Assembly (NCBI RefSeq): GCF_037975245.1
Contig: NC_092572.1
Coordinates: 5,898,501-5,962,500 of the forward strand
Source: Apostichopus japonicus
Lineage: Eukaryota; Echinodermata; Holothuroidea; Aspidochirotida; Stichopodidae
Direction of reading: 5' to 3'
Length of the DNA: 64,000 bases
The translations under genes and the position numbers were made by a program. The notes under the pieces were generated by a model. The model was not told the origin of the DNA. It was given only the letters and a program-made list of their open reading frames with translations, and did no database searches. Below, piece by piece: positions 1 to 9,480 of this stretch. Position 1 is the stretch's first letter. The number at the start of each line of letters is the position of its first letter.

Positions 1-2208
1 TATCTTTTGTTAAAACCTGCATTTAAATGCAGGTAATTGCGGGGAACTGTTTATCAGAGCGCAGATTCCGTCGGAAGGCTTCCCTAATTCTATTCATGCC
101 CGCTAGAAGTGTGAAGTTCATTGTTACCATCAGATGGTCAATGGCTATAATCCTACTTAATTCCTTCCAATCCGGTTACAAAAGAATATCGATCGTCGCT
201 GGTAGAAGGAAGACCGAAGGTTTATACTCAGTCAAGAAAATGTGTTAAGCATGTATCTTAAACTACCCAAACCTTAACCGGAAGGGAGATGGCCACACTC
301 ACATACAGACAATTGCCAGATGCTAGAGCGAGGTTAATACGGTAATGCATAGGTTATATGAGGTGAGGGAGTACGCGCTGTGGATTGTTTAAATTCAACA
401 TACAATACAAATGTCCGCGCAAAAATATGTGAGCAAAATAGCTGACCATTAAATCCCCCTAAAAAGGAATTTACATTTTAACCTGTACAAGGAAAATCAT
501 TGGTACAGCAGGCTGTCGCCTGATGATTTGCATGCTACAGTACTGTACAACATTCTTACAATGTGCGTGAAACACTTGTTCTTAGTTAAACTTGGCAACT
601 CGCCAAGAAACGATTGTCAGTGGAACGTCTATACATAGCGAAACAGCGAACAATATCCAATGCACCAAGTCTTGTCTCGTATTCGTTAGCCTTTGAACAG
701 TACTCTATAAATCAGTGCAACGTTTCCTAGCCTAATGTGCCTAAAGTCCACACAAAACACGAGGCCTGATGTTACTACTAAAAATGATATGTTACCCCGA
801 AAGGATAAGGCACAAAGTTTTCTTCTTGCTTTTTATTACTTCTGGTAACCAAAACATATCGGGTAATAAAATAAACACGTATAAGAAAGGTTTTCCCCTT
901 CAACACGAAACTATTCTCGTTTAAAATGAGTTTTACTCGCGCAGCACAGTACCATTCATAATTTGCATATTACAAAAAATTTACACTCGGCGTCCAGATG
1001 GCGGGAAAATGTAACATCATGTTCAATTTGTTGTGTCGTTCCCATGGTGCGATGAACTTGTTGACAAGTTCAAATGTTGATGACCTACTAATGTTCTGTG
1101 ACCAATGTCAATGGGAATTATGTGTGTAAAAACTCGGGTTTTTCCACGTGTTTTATATATATATACATAGAAGTTTAACGTAAGCGGAGCGAATTTCGGG
1201 GAGACTCGTTGATTGTGAGTAAGCACTTATCTAAGCATCAGTATTTGTGAAAAAATCGTAAGGTTTTTCAGATATTCTCTTTGAATGTCCCCTCCATATA
1301 TCTCTCTTTCTCCATCCACTCAAAGCTCGACATTTACGCTAATTCTGTTAGGGGGGAATTATCGTAAATATTGAAATATCGCGATAACTTTTGAACTATT
1401 TATCATGATGGTAAAAAGCAAATATCGCCCAGCCCTACCACCACGCTATGAATAGCGTTGTATCGATCGGTTCACTCCTGTTGTGTCGGTGGTGAATAGC
1501 GAGCGCGGGAATTTGCGTTCCTTTATTTGGAGTGCAGGGAAAGTAGCGTTCCTTTATTTGGAGCGGGGTTAATTACAGTTAAGCTGCGTTTTGCGCTGAA
1601 TTGCGCTAATCTTTACCAAGTTACTTATTGGCGGTACAGTATTGTATAACTTCAGTCTTGTTTGTTTCGGAGGTGACGCTAAACGTTTACACAACCCAGA
1701 AGGCTTGATTTATGCTAAAACACCTGGAAATTACCTTGGAAAGTATGAAAAACATTAGTACAATATGTTGATGATATTTTAATGACATTCATGATCCTGG
1801 GACTATGACTGCTTTTGCTGCCATTCATGATAACTTGGAGACAAAACTGTATCCGTTCAATATCATTTAGTTAAATTCACACTGTCTTGGCTAAATACAT
1901 ATGAAATATTATTATACCACTTGAAGAAATGATTTATGGCTACACTAGCCATTCTGACGGCTAGTTACAGTATCATTTATGTTGGCTACACTTTTGGCAG
2001 TGAAACTTACTTTCACATTCCTGTAACCTTATACAAATTTGAAGAGGACATTCAGCCTAATATTCTGGAAGAAAGCACATCATTAGCATGACATAACCAC
2101 AGTCTATCAAAGTTTCAGTGAAAAGTTAGGTTAACACAAGTAAAAAACTGCAAAAAATGTGTGCTCACATTCCTGTCTAAAAACACTTAACAGCAAAGTG
2201 GCTACTAT
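1..2208. other. Non-coding stretch, no gene recognised
   Basis: No open frame here has splice-site or domain support. An 18-bp direct repeat (GCGTTCCTTTATTTGGAG) occurs at 1515-1532 and 1546-1563. Around 1425-1437 the sequence ends in CGCCCAGCCCTA, which resembles the right tip of hAT-type elements. No matching left tip was found, so I do not call an element. Confidence 0.5.
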
Positions 2209-3591
2209 GGCCTTGTTCACACTTAAGAATGCACCCGTACTTCAAGTCTGCAAGGGCGATTAATTCCCTTAGTGTGAGCACTCCCGTACTCATACTTCAA
2301 GTCAGTGTGCAGTCTTAAGAATAATCCTCCTTTCTGGGGCTTCATTCAATTGCTCTTGCATTTTTAAAGGGAGTGAAGACTCGTGCACAAAGAAACGTCT
2401 CATGCTGGTAATCTTAGTTTCGAATGAGGTGCAACAGAACGTGTTAGACACCACCATCAATACCAGAATACACACACAGCTTGCTACCGTCGGTAATTAG
2501 ACACTAGTGTATAGTCAATACATGCAGCTATGGTCTATACCCACAACACAGTGTACATAGCTGCGATGGGCATCTCAGGTCCAGCTAAAGATAACAAGGT
2601 ATCACGTTTCTTTACTGTCTGCATTTTGTAGCGACAAGAAAAAGTGTCACTTGCAAGCAACGGAAAGTTAACTTTTTTCGGAGGGCAGCACGTGGTTTGG
2701 GGCGAGTCTTCAATGCCTTTAAGAAATGTAATGTGAACGGTCGCGGACTTAATGGCGACCCGAGATTTCGGGTTAAGTTATGAACTATCGGATCTATCAA
2801 GTTGCAATTGGGCAGGTAGCACTGTACGTACATGTGTCTGTCAGACTGCTGCCCTTCTTTAACAGAATCACTACCAAATGATGCTATTCATAAAACCCAA
2901 TTCATTTTCTTTGAACCGATTGACCAACACTGAAAAGCCGGGGTAACGGTTGTGAGACCAAAAAAAAAAGTGAATGACAGTCCACTTAAATCTGATTTAA
3001 CCTTAAATTTGTTGTATGCCGTACTGACAGCTTTTTGAAGAGGCCAAAATTGGTAATTTATGGTTATTTCAAAACGGATACTGTTGGGTTGGGTTGCTAC
3101 GGAAGTAAGTAAAGGTTAAAACCATTACGTCTGGCCTGGTCGCGAATTTTTTTCCCAAACAGGTTTGCAATTACGGAGTTTTCAGCCAATCAGATTGCTT
3201 GTGACGTCAGCAAAAATAATAACCATCGCTTGGAAGTTCGAAGACATATACTGAGTTACACACTGACACTTGATTGAGTCTACAGTAGTTAAGGGGTTTC
3301 CCTTCAAATGCCCTAATTTTACTTTTTATGTTTGGATTACATGTTGACCTCACTTACGCTACATTCTATTTGCTTCGTGTTTACGTTATCCACGATTCGT
3401 GAACTCGCGTCGGGAAGTTACTTTTAGTGTAGGCTTAGGCCTACCCATTCCACGAAACGAATTCTGATTTCAATAGACCAGCTCACGAATCGTGGATAAC
3501 GTAGTTGCGTCTTGTTCTTAACTAGTTGATCCTCCTCGTGGACTTAATATCAATAATCGCCCAGGTTGCGTTCTTAAATGTGAACAAGGCC
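2209..3591. mobile_element. Non-autonomous TIR DNA element, 1.4 kb
   Basis: Bases 2209-2236 (GGCCTTGTTCACACTTAAGA and on) are repeated in inverted orientation at 3564-3591, with about 3 mismatches in 28. The interior has no transposase-like frame, so this would be a non-autonomous DNA transposon. I could not find a convincing target-site duplication (left flank ..CTACTAT, right flank TAGGAG..), so the superfamily is unassigned. A smaller inverted-repeat element is nested inside at 3383-3502. Confidence 0.6.
3383..3502. repeat. Nested 120-bp MITE-like inverted repeat
   Basis: ACGTTATCCACGATTCGTGA (3383-3402) is repeated perfectly in inverted orientation at 3483-3502, around an 80-bp core. The unit sits inside the larger inverted-repeat element at 2209-3591. 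As RNA or single-stranded DNA it would fold into a 20-bp stem. A MITE is the simplest reading. Confidence 0.6.
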
Positions 3592-4179
3592 TAGGAGACC
3601 ATCTGAGGCAGAAAACTTGGGTTAAATGAGATTTCACTCTATAAAGGTTAGTTTTTTGTAATTGGTTGTTAAGAAATCTATTTTCAGACAATTTGCTGTG
3701 TTAAAACAATAGCTCATTAAAGAAGCAATAAGATACTTTTTCATCTCTGCAAATGCTACATTTAAGCAGGTCTACATTTTTCAAACAAATATTCTGAACT
3801 TTTGTAGGATATTTACCTGGACCAAATAGTAGAGCCCTCCGTGGTAATTGTGGGAATCATGCAAATTAATGTGTTTTCTGGTACAGGTCAACATGGAGCA
3901 AAATTAAACTTGTGAACATGTACTCAACAGCTCTGTAGAACACACAAAAGGGTCATTCCGTGTCAAATCACTGATGGCTGTTGCTGCACCCTCTCCAAAA
4001 ATTCCCAATTTTTTGTATGATTGGACCACCATGAAATAAGCATATTCTGAAAATTTCAATGCATTGCTTTACAACTGGCCGATTTATCACACTTTGAAAT
4101 TCCGCAATTTGTCGCCACCATGGCATTTTCTTGACTTTTGAGGTCTCATTTCTCAGCAATTAAACATTCTACTACCTTT
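3592..4179. other. Non-coding spacer
   Basis: I see nothing recognisable between the TIR element and the 3' tail of the LINE. Confidence 0.4.
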
Positions 4180-4271
4180 CTAATAATAATAATAATAATA
4201 AATAAGACTTATATAGCGCCAAATCAGTAAACAAAAGTTTACTGCCCAAAGCGCTTTACAAAGAAAGTAAA

Positions 4272-4781
4272 TTAATTTACAAAAGAACAAGTGAAAAAAA
4301 TGGGTCTTAAGTAGACTTTTGAAAGTAGAAAGTTCGAATGTGATCTGGTAACTTGTTCCAGAGATAAGACACAGAGTATTGGAAGCTTCTGTAACCATAG
4401 TTCTTCAATCGTGGTTTTGGAACAGTTAAATACAGTTTGTTGCAGGAACGAAGTGTGCGAGTTGGAGTATATGGCAAGAGAAGTTGTGACAGGTACAGTA
4501 CACAGGCCGTTCAAGATGATGAGCACAGAAGGTGAGAAGAAGTATTTTATACTGGATTCTGTAGCTGATAGGGAGCCAATGAAGTTCCTTCAGAAGTGGG
4601 GTGGTGCGGCACTTTCTTCCTTTCCTTTACACAATACGGGCAGCGGTGGTTTGGATCTTTTGGAGTTTCTTGATGGTCGAATCAGGAAGGCCAAATAAAA
4701 GGGAATTTAGAAAATCAAGCTTTGATGTCACAAACGCATGGACCAGTATCTCGCAAGTCTTATTATCAAGGTAATTCCTCA
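4272..4781 (-). pseudogene. LINE RT C-terminal region, frameshifted
   Basis: Downstream of the RT core, minus-strand translation gives LINE C-terminal landmarks in more than one frame: LDFLNSLLFGLPDSTIKKLQ, then KELHWLPISYRIQYKILLL, then LSTFKSLLKTHFFHLF. These match the thumb and C-terminal region of CR1/L2-type ORF2. A stop and at least one frameshift interrupt it. The plus-strand open frame at 4411-4698 is only the antisense shadow of this region. Confidence 0.75.
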
Positions 4782-5240
4782 TCAAACTGATTTTCCTAAG
4801 TTGCCAATTTGCAGAACGACAGAGATTACTGTAGTAACGTGATTATCAAGTGACATGGTCTGGTCAAAATATGTACCAAGGTTTCTAACAGTTGAGGAGA
4901 TATTAATAGAGTCTTTACCAACAGTAAGTGGTGGAAAATTAGGTGTAACTTCAGAGAAATGTGATCGAAAAACAATAAACTCTGTTTTATCACAGTTTAG
5001 TGTCAACTGATTAGTTGTAAGCCAAGTGTTTACAGCACTTATACAGGTTTCCATTTTATGAAAAGCATTTGGCACATCATCCTTATTGAAAGCAAGACGT
5101 AATTGAGTATCATCCGCATAATGATGGAAATGAACACCATAGTGCTGAATAATATCACTCAACTCCGCAAGATATAAAGAAAATAGAACAGGTCCAAGTA
5201 CAGAGCCCTGTGGTACAGTACAGTACACCAGTAACTCCAA
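4782..5240 (-). pseudogene. LINE ORF2 reverse transcriptase fragment
   Basis: The open frame encodes RT motifs in order: VPQGSVLGPVLF near the start, HHYADDTQLRLAF (the YADD catalytic motif), LTTNQLTLNCDKTEFIVF, and RNLGTYFDQTMSLDNHV. These are diagnostic of non-LTR retrotransposon RT. The fingers and the first palm block upstream are absent, because only about 180 bp of unrelated sequence separates this from the endonuclease start. It cannot encode a working polymerase. Confidence 0.85.
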
Positions 5241-5420
5241 AACTTACTGGTTTGGATATTTACGAGTGACGAGCTTACCTGTCTCGCCACAACCTTAGCA
5301 CCCTCATTCTACCGCTCCTAGAATGTCCTGGTAACCTTTTAACACTGTGCACCCTCTGTGACCCGGCTTCACGGGTCACTGCCCATCCTTCTCATTCTAC
5401 CAACCAAAGCGTCTACTTCG

Positions 5421-5651
5421 TTATTTTTCGAGCGGATATTTTCCATCGATTTCTGTCCACTTTTGGTCCAGCTGGTATTCATGAACAATGTCCAAAATTG
5501 CGAATGTCTTTTGGCATACTGACCGAGCATTGAGGACGGAAAAATTAAAATTACAAAATACAGGAACAGATAGGCATTCAATCAGGTTATTTTTGTTGAT
5601 ACTTTGGACTATAGTATTAACATGCTTTCTCCTGCCAAAAGTAATAAACAC
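5421..5651 (-). pseudogene. LINE ORF2 start: endonuclease N-terminus only
   Basis: The frame contains FSVLNARSVCQKTFAILDI followed by VHEYQLDQKW. This matches the first conserved block of the APE-like endonuclease of CR1-type ORF2, where a phrase like LNARSVRNK is typical. The frame stops shortly after, and the remaining catalytic blocks of the nuclease are missing. It begins 18 bp downstream of the end of ORF1 (5669), the expected ORF1-ORF2 spacing. Confidence 0.7.
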
Positions 5652-5668
5652 AGGAATTGAATGATTAG

Positions 5669-6523
5669 TTAATTCTGGACATAAGTTTTTGCATGTTGAT
5701 AAAAGTGTTCCTTCCGAAAATTTGGTGAATTACATGCATCTTCTCTAACAGTTGAGCGTAGGTAAGCAATAAAATTCATGGCAAGTTGTACGATGCCCCT
5801 CCTGTTTAGATGTATTCCATCACGTGATATATGAGAAAATGAAGAATTGTGTTCATGACAAAATTGCTTAATGTTGTCATTAATGTGGCATATCAGAATA
5901 TCAGTGTGGAAACAGTTTCTGTTGCCAGTCGGACCAGAAAAAGCCACTTTCACTCCACAAACAAGGGATTTAATGGTAGAATCAAGTTCTGAAAGAAGAT
6001 TGATGATCTCTCTGGTGTTATGCATCATAATGTTGTTAGTTCCACAATGAACAATGGTGACTGCTGGCTGTTCTTCACCAATTAGAAGTGGAACAAATTG
6101 AATAAGTTTTTGTATGGTCATTCCTGGTATGCAAGAGTTGACTACACGATATCTGCGAGATAGTCTTCTGCCAATCAAGTATCTTGGAATTGAGTCACCA
6201 ATTATAACAGCAACAGGCCGAGGATGGATAGTTGGATTATGACTGTTAGGCAACTCAGTAGATCTATCAGAATTGATAGAGTTTGAAGGCAGAGGAAGAT
6301 CACTGTTTACCCCACCTGATCTCACTGGTCTGGAAGAGTTTCTCTGTTGCTTCAATAACTTTGGTTTCAATGAAGGTATTTGGTGTAAAGTTTCCATAGC
6401 AAAAGTTGATTCAGGTTGCTCTGATAGTTCAAGTTCATCAATAAGGTGACCAAACCTATTCGAAATAGGCAGACCATATTCAACTATGCGAGAACTGTGT
6501 TTGGGTCCTGAACAGACGCACAC
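5669..6523 (-). CDS. CR1-like LINE ORF1, SGNH/GDSL esterase domain
   Basis: This 284-codon open frame carries a complete SGNH-hydrolase signature. IIGDS has the nucleophile Ser at about residue 111, IPGMT has the block II Gly near 134, HCGTNN has the block III Asn at 163-164, and RDGIHLN has Asp 235 and His 238. In CR1-group LINEs this esterase is part of ORF1 and has been proposed to act in membrane or RNP interactions; its role is not settled. The frame upstream (to 7323) is joined only through a frameshift near 6490-6520, so the listed start is just the first in-frame Met. All hydrolase residues are present although the element as a whole is defunct. Confidence 0.8.
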   Translation of the reverse strand: MCVCSGPKHSSRIVEYGLPISNRFGHLIDELELSEQPESTFAMETLHQIPSLKPKLLKQQRNSSRPVRSGGVNSDLPLPSNSINSDRSTELPNSHNPTIHPRPVAVIIGDSIPRYLIGRRLSRRYRVVNSCIPGMTIQKLIQFVPLLIGEEQPAVTIVHCGTNNIMMHNTREIINLLSELDSTIKSLVCGVKVAFSGPTGNRNCFHTDILICHINDNIKQFCHEHNSSFSHISRDGIHLNRRGIVQLAMNFIAYLRSTVREDACNSPNFRKEHFYQHAKTYVQN

Positions 6524-7323
6524 ATTGGCAGCTTGTGAGATGCAGACTGTTCAGCAGGAGACTGATCACACCGTGGTCTAATGTCAATTACATCAGAGTC
6601 AGCAGCATCTTTCAGTTCTTTCACTCTGGTTAATGCTCCTTTAATTTTAGGACTGTCAATCACAGTCTGGGTTTCCGAATTATGACCATTGATGATATCT
6701 GTCTGTGTAGTTGCAGAGAAAAGCTCTGGGTGAGGAGTATTTGTAGTCTGTTTAGAAGCTGATACAAGAATGGGATCATCATCAGTTTGCGTAGAAACTT
6801 CACACAACTGAGCGAATGTCTGCATTGCTAACAGGGTCACAGGAGAAGTATAATGGACTGGCGTACTTGTGTATAGTGGGGAGGGAGAAAACACCGGCAG
6901 CGGCAACACCAGGTGAACAGACCATGGAGTAGTAGGAGAAGAGGGTCGCAGAAATAAAGTATTTTCAGAAGCATGTTCACATATTACAGACAAACAGTTT
7001 ATAAGCCATTTCCTTTGGCATTCCCTTTGAACAAATAGTGTCATGTTTGAGCTGAAGACAATGACGGTAGTGAAAGTGGAATCCTTATTTCAAAATCTGT
7101 AAATATCACCATTGATTCCATTCCTGGTGCAACTAGTGGCAGATTGTTCACAAAACCGTTCAATTTTGTGGAGAACTGACTCAGACAGAGCGTTCACAGT
7201 GTAAGAATATTTGTTCCTTACTATATTCCATAGGGAATTCTTAGTTCCAAGAATACTGTTATCAGTAAATCTTTCAAAAGAGCCAGACAAAGTAACTGGA
7301 GTGGAAGAATCACTTGTATCCAT
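6484..7323 (-). pseudogene. LINE ORF1 N-terminal region, stop and frameshift
   Basis: Two open segments in the same frame (7323-7093 and 7044-6484, with readable codons between) are separated by one in-frame TGA at about 7090-7092. Together they encode a Ser/Thr/Pro-rich segment with two QTD-type repeats (VSTQTDDDP, ATTQTDIIN), then lose frame relative to the esterase segment. I infer this is the poorly conserved N-terminal half of ORF1, on position and orientation alone. No PHD finger or RRM is visible. Confidence 0.5.
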
Positions 7324-7740
7324 TGTGAGTAAACAGGGATGACAATGTTAGCAGTCAAATATGTAGCATTTCTGTACAGTATACAGCATGCAGCACGTTG
7401 TTGCACAGTGCAGTGCAGTAAAATGCAGAGGATAGGCTCTGTCTTAAATGTATAATAGGATACAGAAATGAGGACAACAAGATAGGAAGTTAATAAAGAA
7501 TTTTACAGCAAAGAATATGGCACAGATTCAAGTTCCTGAGAAAAACAAAGCACACAAAGATAATCCTGGAAAGAGTAAGTTGCAACTGTTGTCAAAATAA
7601 GAATACAAATAAAGACAGATCCAGGTGAAAAACTAGGAAAATTAAGAGCACAATGAGAGCCAATGTGGACTCAACACGACATTACAGATGCCTATAGAGT
7701 CTATCCCATAGAACAGGAAAATAAAAAAATTAGGCTACAA

Positions 7741-8010
7741 AAATGTGGAGTTACATATACACCCAGTACAGTGTACATTATGTACTGTGCACACTGTACA
7801 TACATGTACTGGTTGAAATTCATTTTATAGTAAAGTCTTCTAATTCAACCAATTGTATATGGACTAGGCCTAATATATACAGTGTGTATATTAGTGTTAG
7901 GTTTAAACAGTCTTCTGGCACTCATGGCACTCCGTACATATACACCCAGTACAGTATATTGTTCTGTACATGTACTGATTAAAATTCATTTTATAAGTCT
8001 TCTAATTAAA
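7741..8010. repeat. Diverged direct repeat, ~185-bp period
   Basis: The block starting TACATATACACCCAGTACAG at about 7752, through a GTACATGTACTG palindrome to ATTCATTTTATA..GTCTTCTAATT, recurs at about 7936-8010 with indels. Both copies are rich in GTACA/TGTAC words. The stretch 7331-7740, between the LINE and this repeat, holds nothing I recognise. Confidence 0.5.
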
Positions 8011-8950
8011 TGAATTCAACCAGGAGCAGACAAGTACATTGCAAATAGTATTTTTTTTATATGAAATTAAATACTGCACAGTATTGTATTGAATGACCTT
8101 GAAGTACAATACCCACGCTCAAAACACATGGAACATTTAATAAAACAGGCAAAAACGTTTCTTGTAAAAATCCCAAACTTTGAGGATTTTTCATTTCAAA
8201 ATAAGGCAAAACACCCTCCTGATTTTTTTTTTTACAAACAGGGTGGTACTATATCTCTTCCAGAAAAAAAATTTCAGATTTTTTCAAAATGACACGTTTT
8301 TAGTTATTGGCCGTCAAAGACGACCTCTTTTGTACATCGGAGCAACTTAACAACTTCATAAATTAATATTGAGAACAGCTAGAACCCTGAAATTTGTTAA
8401 GGTGTAAGAACTTTATACTTATAATTAAAGTATAAAACCCTGACAGCTCTAACATGGTTACTTTGGTAAAAAAAATTGACATCAAAACCCCTACCTTATG
8501 CTGAATTACAGCATGATATAGCAACTTCAGAGTTGCACAACTTGCAAATGGTCGCATGTCGTGAGTTGGGTATCCCAAAAAGGTGGAGGAATAACGCTTT
8601 TCCGAAAACTTCGTCACAAATTTGATTGGTATTTCACAACCCCTTATCCTACAGTGCTGGTTAATACCTCATTTTATGCCTAATTTAATATGCTTTCAGT
8701 GTAGAGAAACATGAGATCATACAGTGCTCTGTAAAAAAATGGCATCAGTTTGAATGAAAAATGCCAGGGGTGGAGGTGCAGGCGGATGCGGTGCAGGCGG
8801 ATGCGGGAGTGAGCAATATATGAAAAATCATGGGCATAAGTTCAAATAACTGGTTTCTTTTACCATGCTTTTACAAATTTAGACAGGGAGGAATGTAAAA
8901 ACAGTATTTAAGTTGATTTTTTCAACAATTGGTTAGAGTGCATATTTCTG
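8011..8950. other. Non-coding stretch
   Basis: No gene is recognised. Short open frames at 8089 and 8363 have no domain content or splice context. A 15-bp GGTGCAGGCGGATGC motif is duplicated at about 8776-8803. Confidence 0.4.
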
Positions 8951-9480
8951 TAATTTCGGCTAAAAGTCCATATGCAATGATGGAATGGGCATTCATTACC
9001 TTAATTACTGGTAATCCTATTAGTGAGCCAATTGGAATATTAAAATAAGTTATTTGTTAGTCTATTCTTTCATTTTTAAATTCATTTTCAATACTTCAAG
9101 TGGAGGAACCTACTATTTTGCTTTAACAAAATAAGCCATACATCTGGGTTAGGAGTGGAAAATTTTGGTAATTTCAGCCATTGGTATTGTACGCAACAAA
9201 GGAATGGACATTCAGTCCTTAATTAATCCCATAAATGAGCCAATTTAAATATTAATTGAGTTATTTGTTTGTCTGTTCTTTCATTTCATAACTTCAAGTA
9301 GAGAAACCTCCTAATTTGTTTTAAAATAAGTCATGCATTTGGGTTGGAGTCAAAATTTTGTTATTTCAGCCGTTGTATTGTGCGCATCAATGGAATTGTC
9401 GTTACCTTAATTAATCCTATTAATAAGCCAATTTGAATACTTTAATGAGTTATTTGTTCTATTTTTTCATTTTTAATTGA
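8951..9480. repeat. Tandem repeat, ~200-bp unit, ~2.6 copies
   Basis: The phrase TAATTTC-GC-..(gg)AATG..ATTC..CC recurs at about 8951, 9169 and 9361. Each copy is followed by an (A/G)AGCCAATTTGAATA-like segment (about 9026, 9237, 9425), a GTTATTTGTT..TTCTTTCATTT segment, and an ACTTCAAGTRGAGGAAACC segment. Unit lengths are about 218 and 192 bp, so the copies have diverged by substitutions and indels. No coding content. Confidence 0.65.

Larger units (their letters stand above)
4180..7330 (-). mobile_element. CR1-like LINE, internally deleted, minus strand
   Basis: On the minus strand the order is: ORF1 N-terminal region (7323-6484), an SGNH esterase domain (6523-5669), the start of an APE-type endonuclease (5651-5421), reverse transcriptase from VPQGSVLGP onward (5240-4782), a frameshifted RT C-terminal region (4781-4280), and a 3' tail with GGCGCTATATAAG followed by a TTATTA microsatellite (4182-4206). 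An esterase in ORF1 is an established trait of CR1-group LINEs. Most of the endonuclease and the first half of the RT are missing, replaced by about 170 bp of unrelated sequence (5245-5420). The copy also has frameshifts and a stop codon, so it is dead. The 5' limit is uncertain and may extend beyond 7400. Confidence 0.85.

Noticed and set aside
4411-4698. 95-codon plus-strand open frame
   Set aside because: Its complement encodes LINE RT C-terminal motifs (GLPDSTIKKLQ, LHWLPISYRIQYKILLL), so the plus-strand frame is an antisense shadow.
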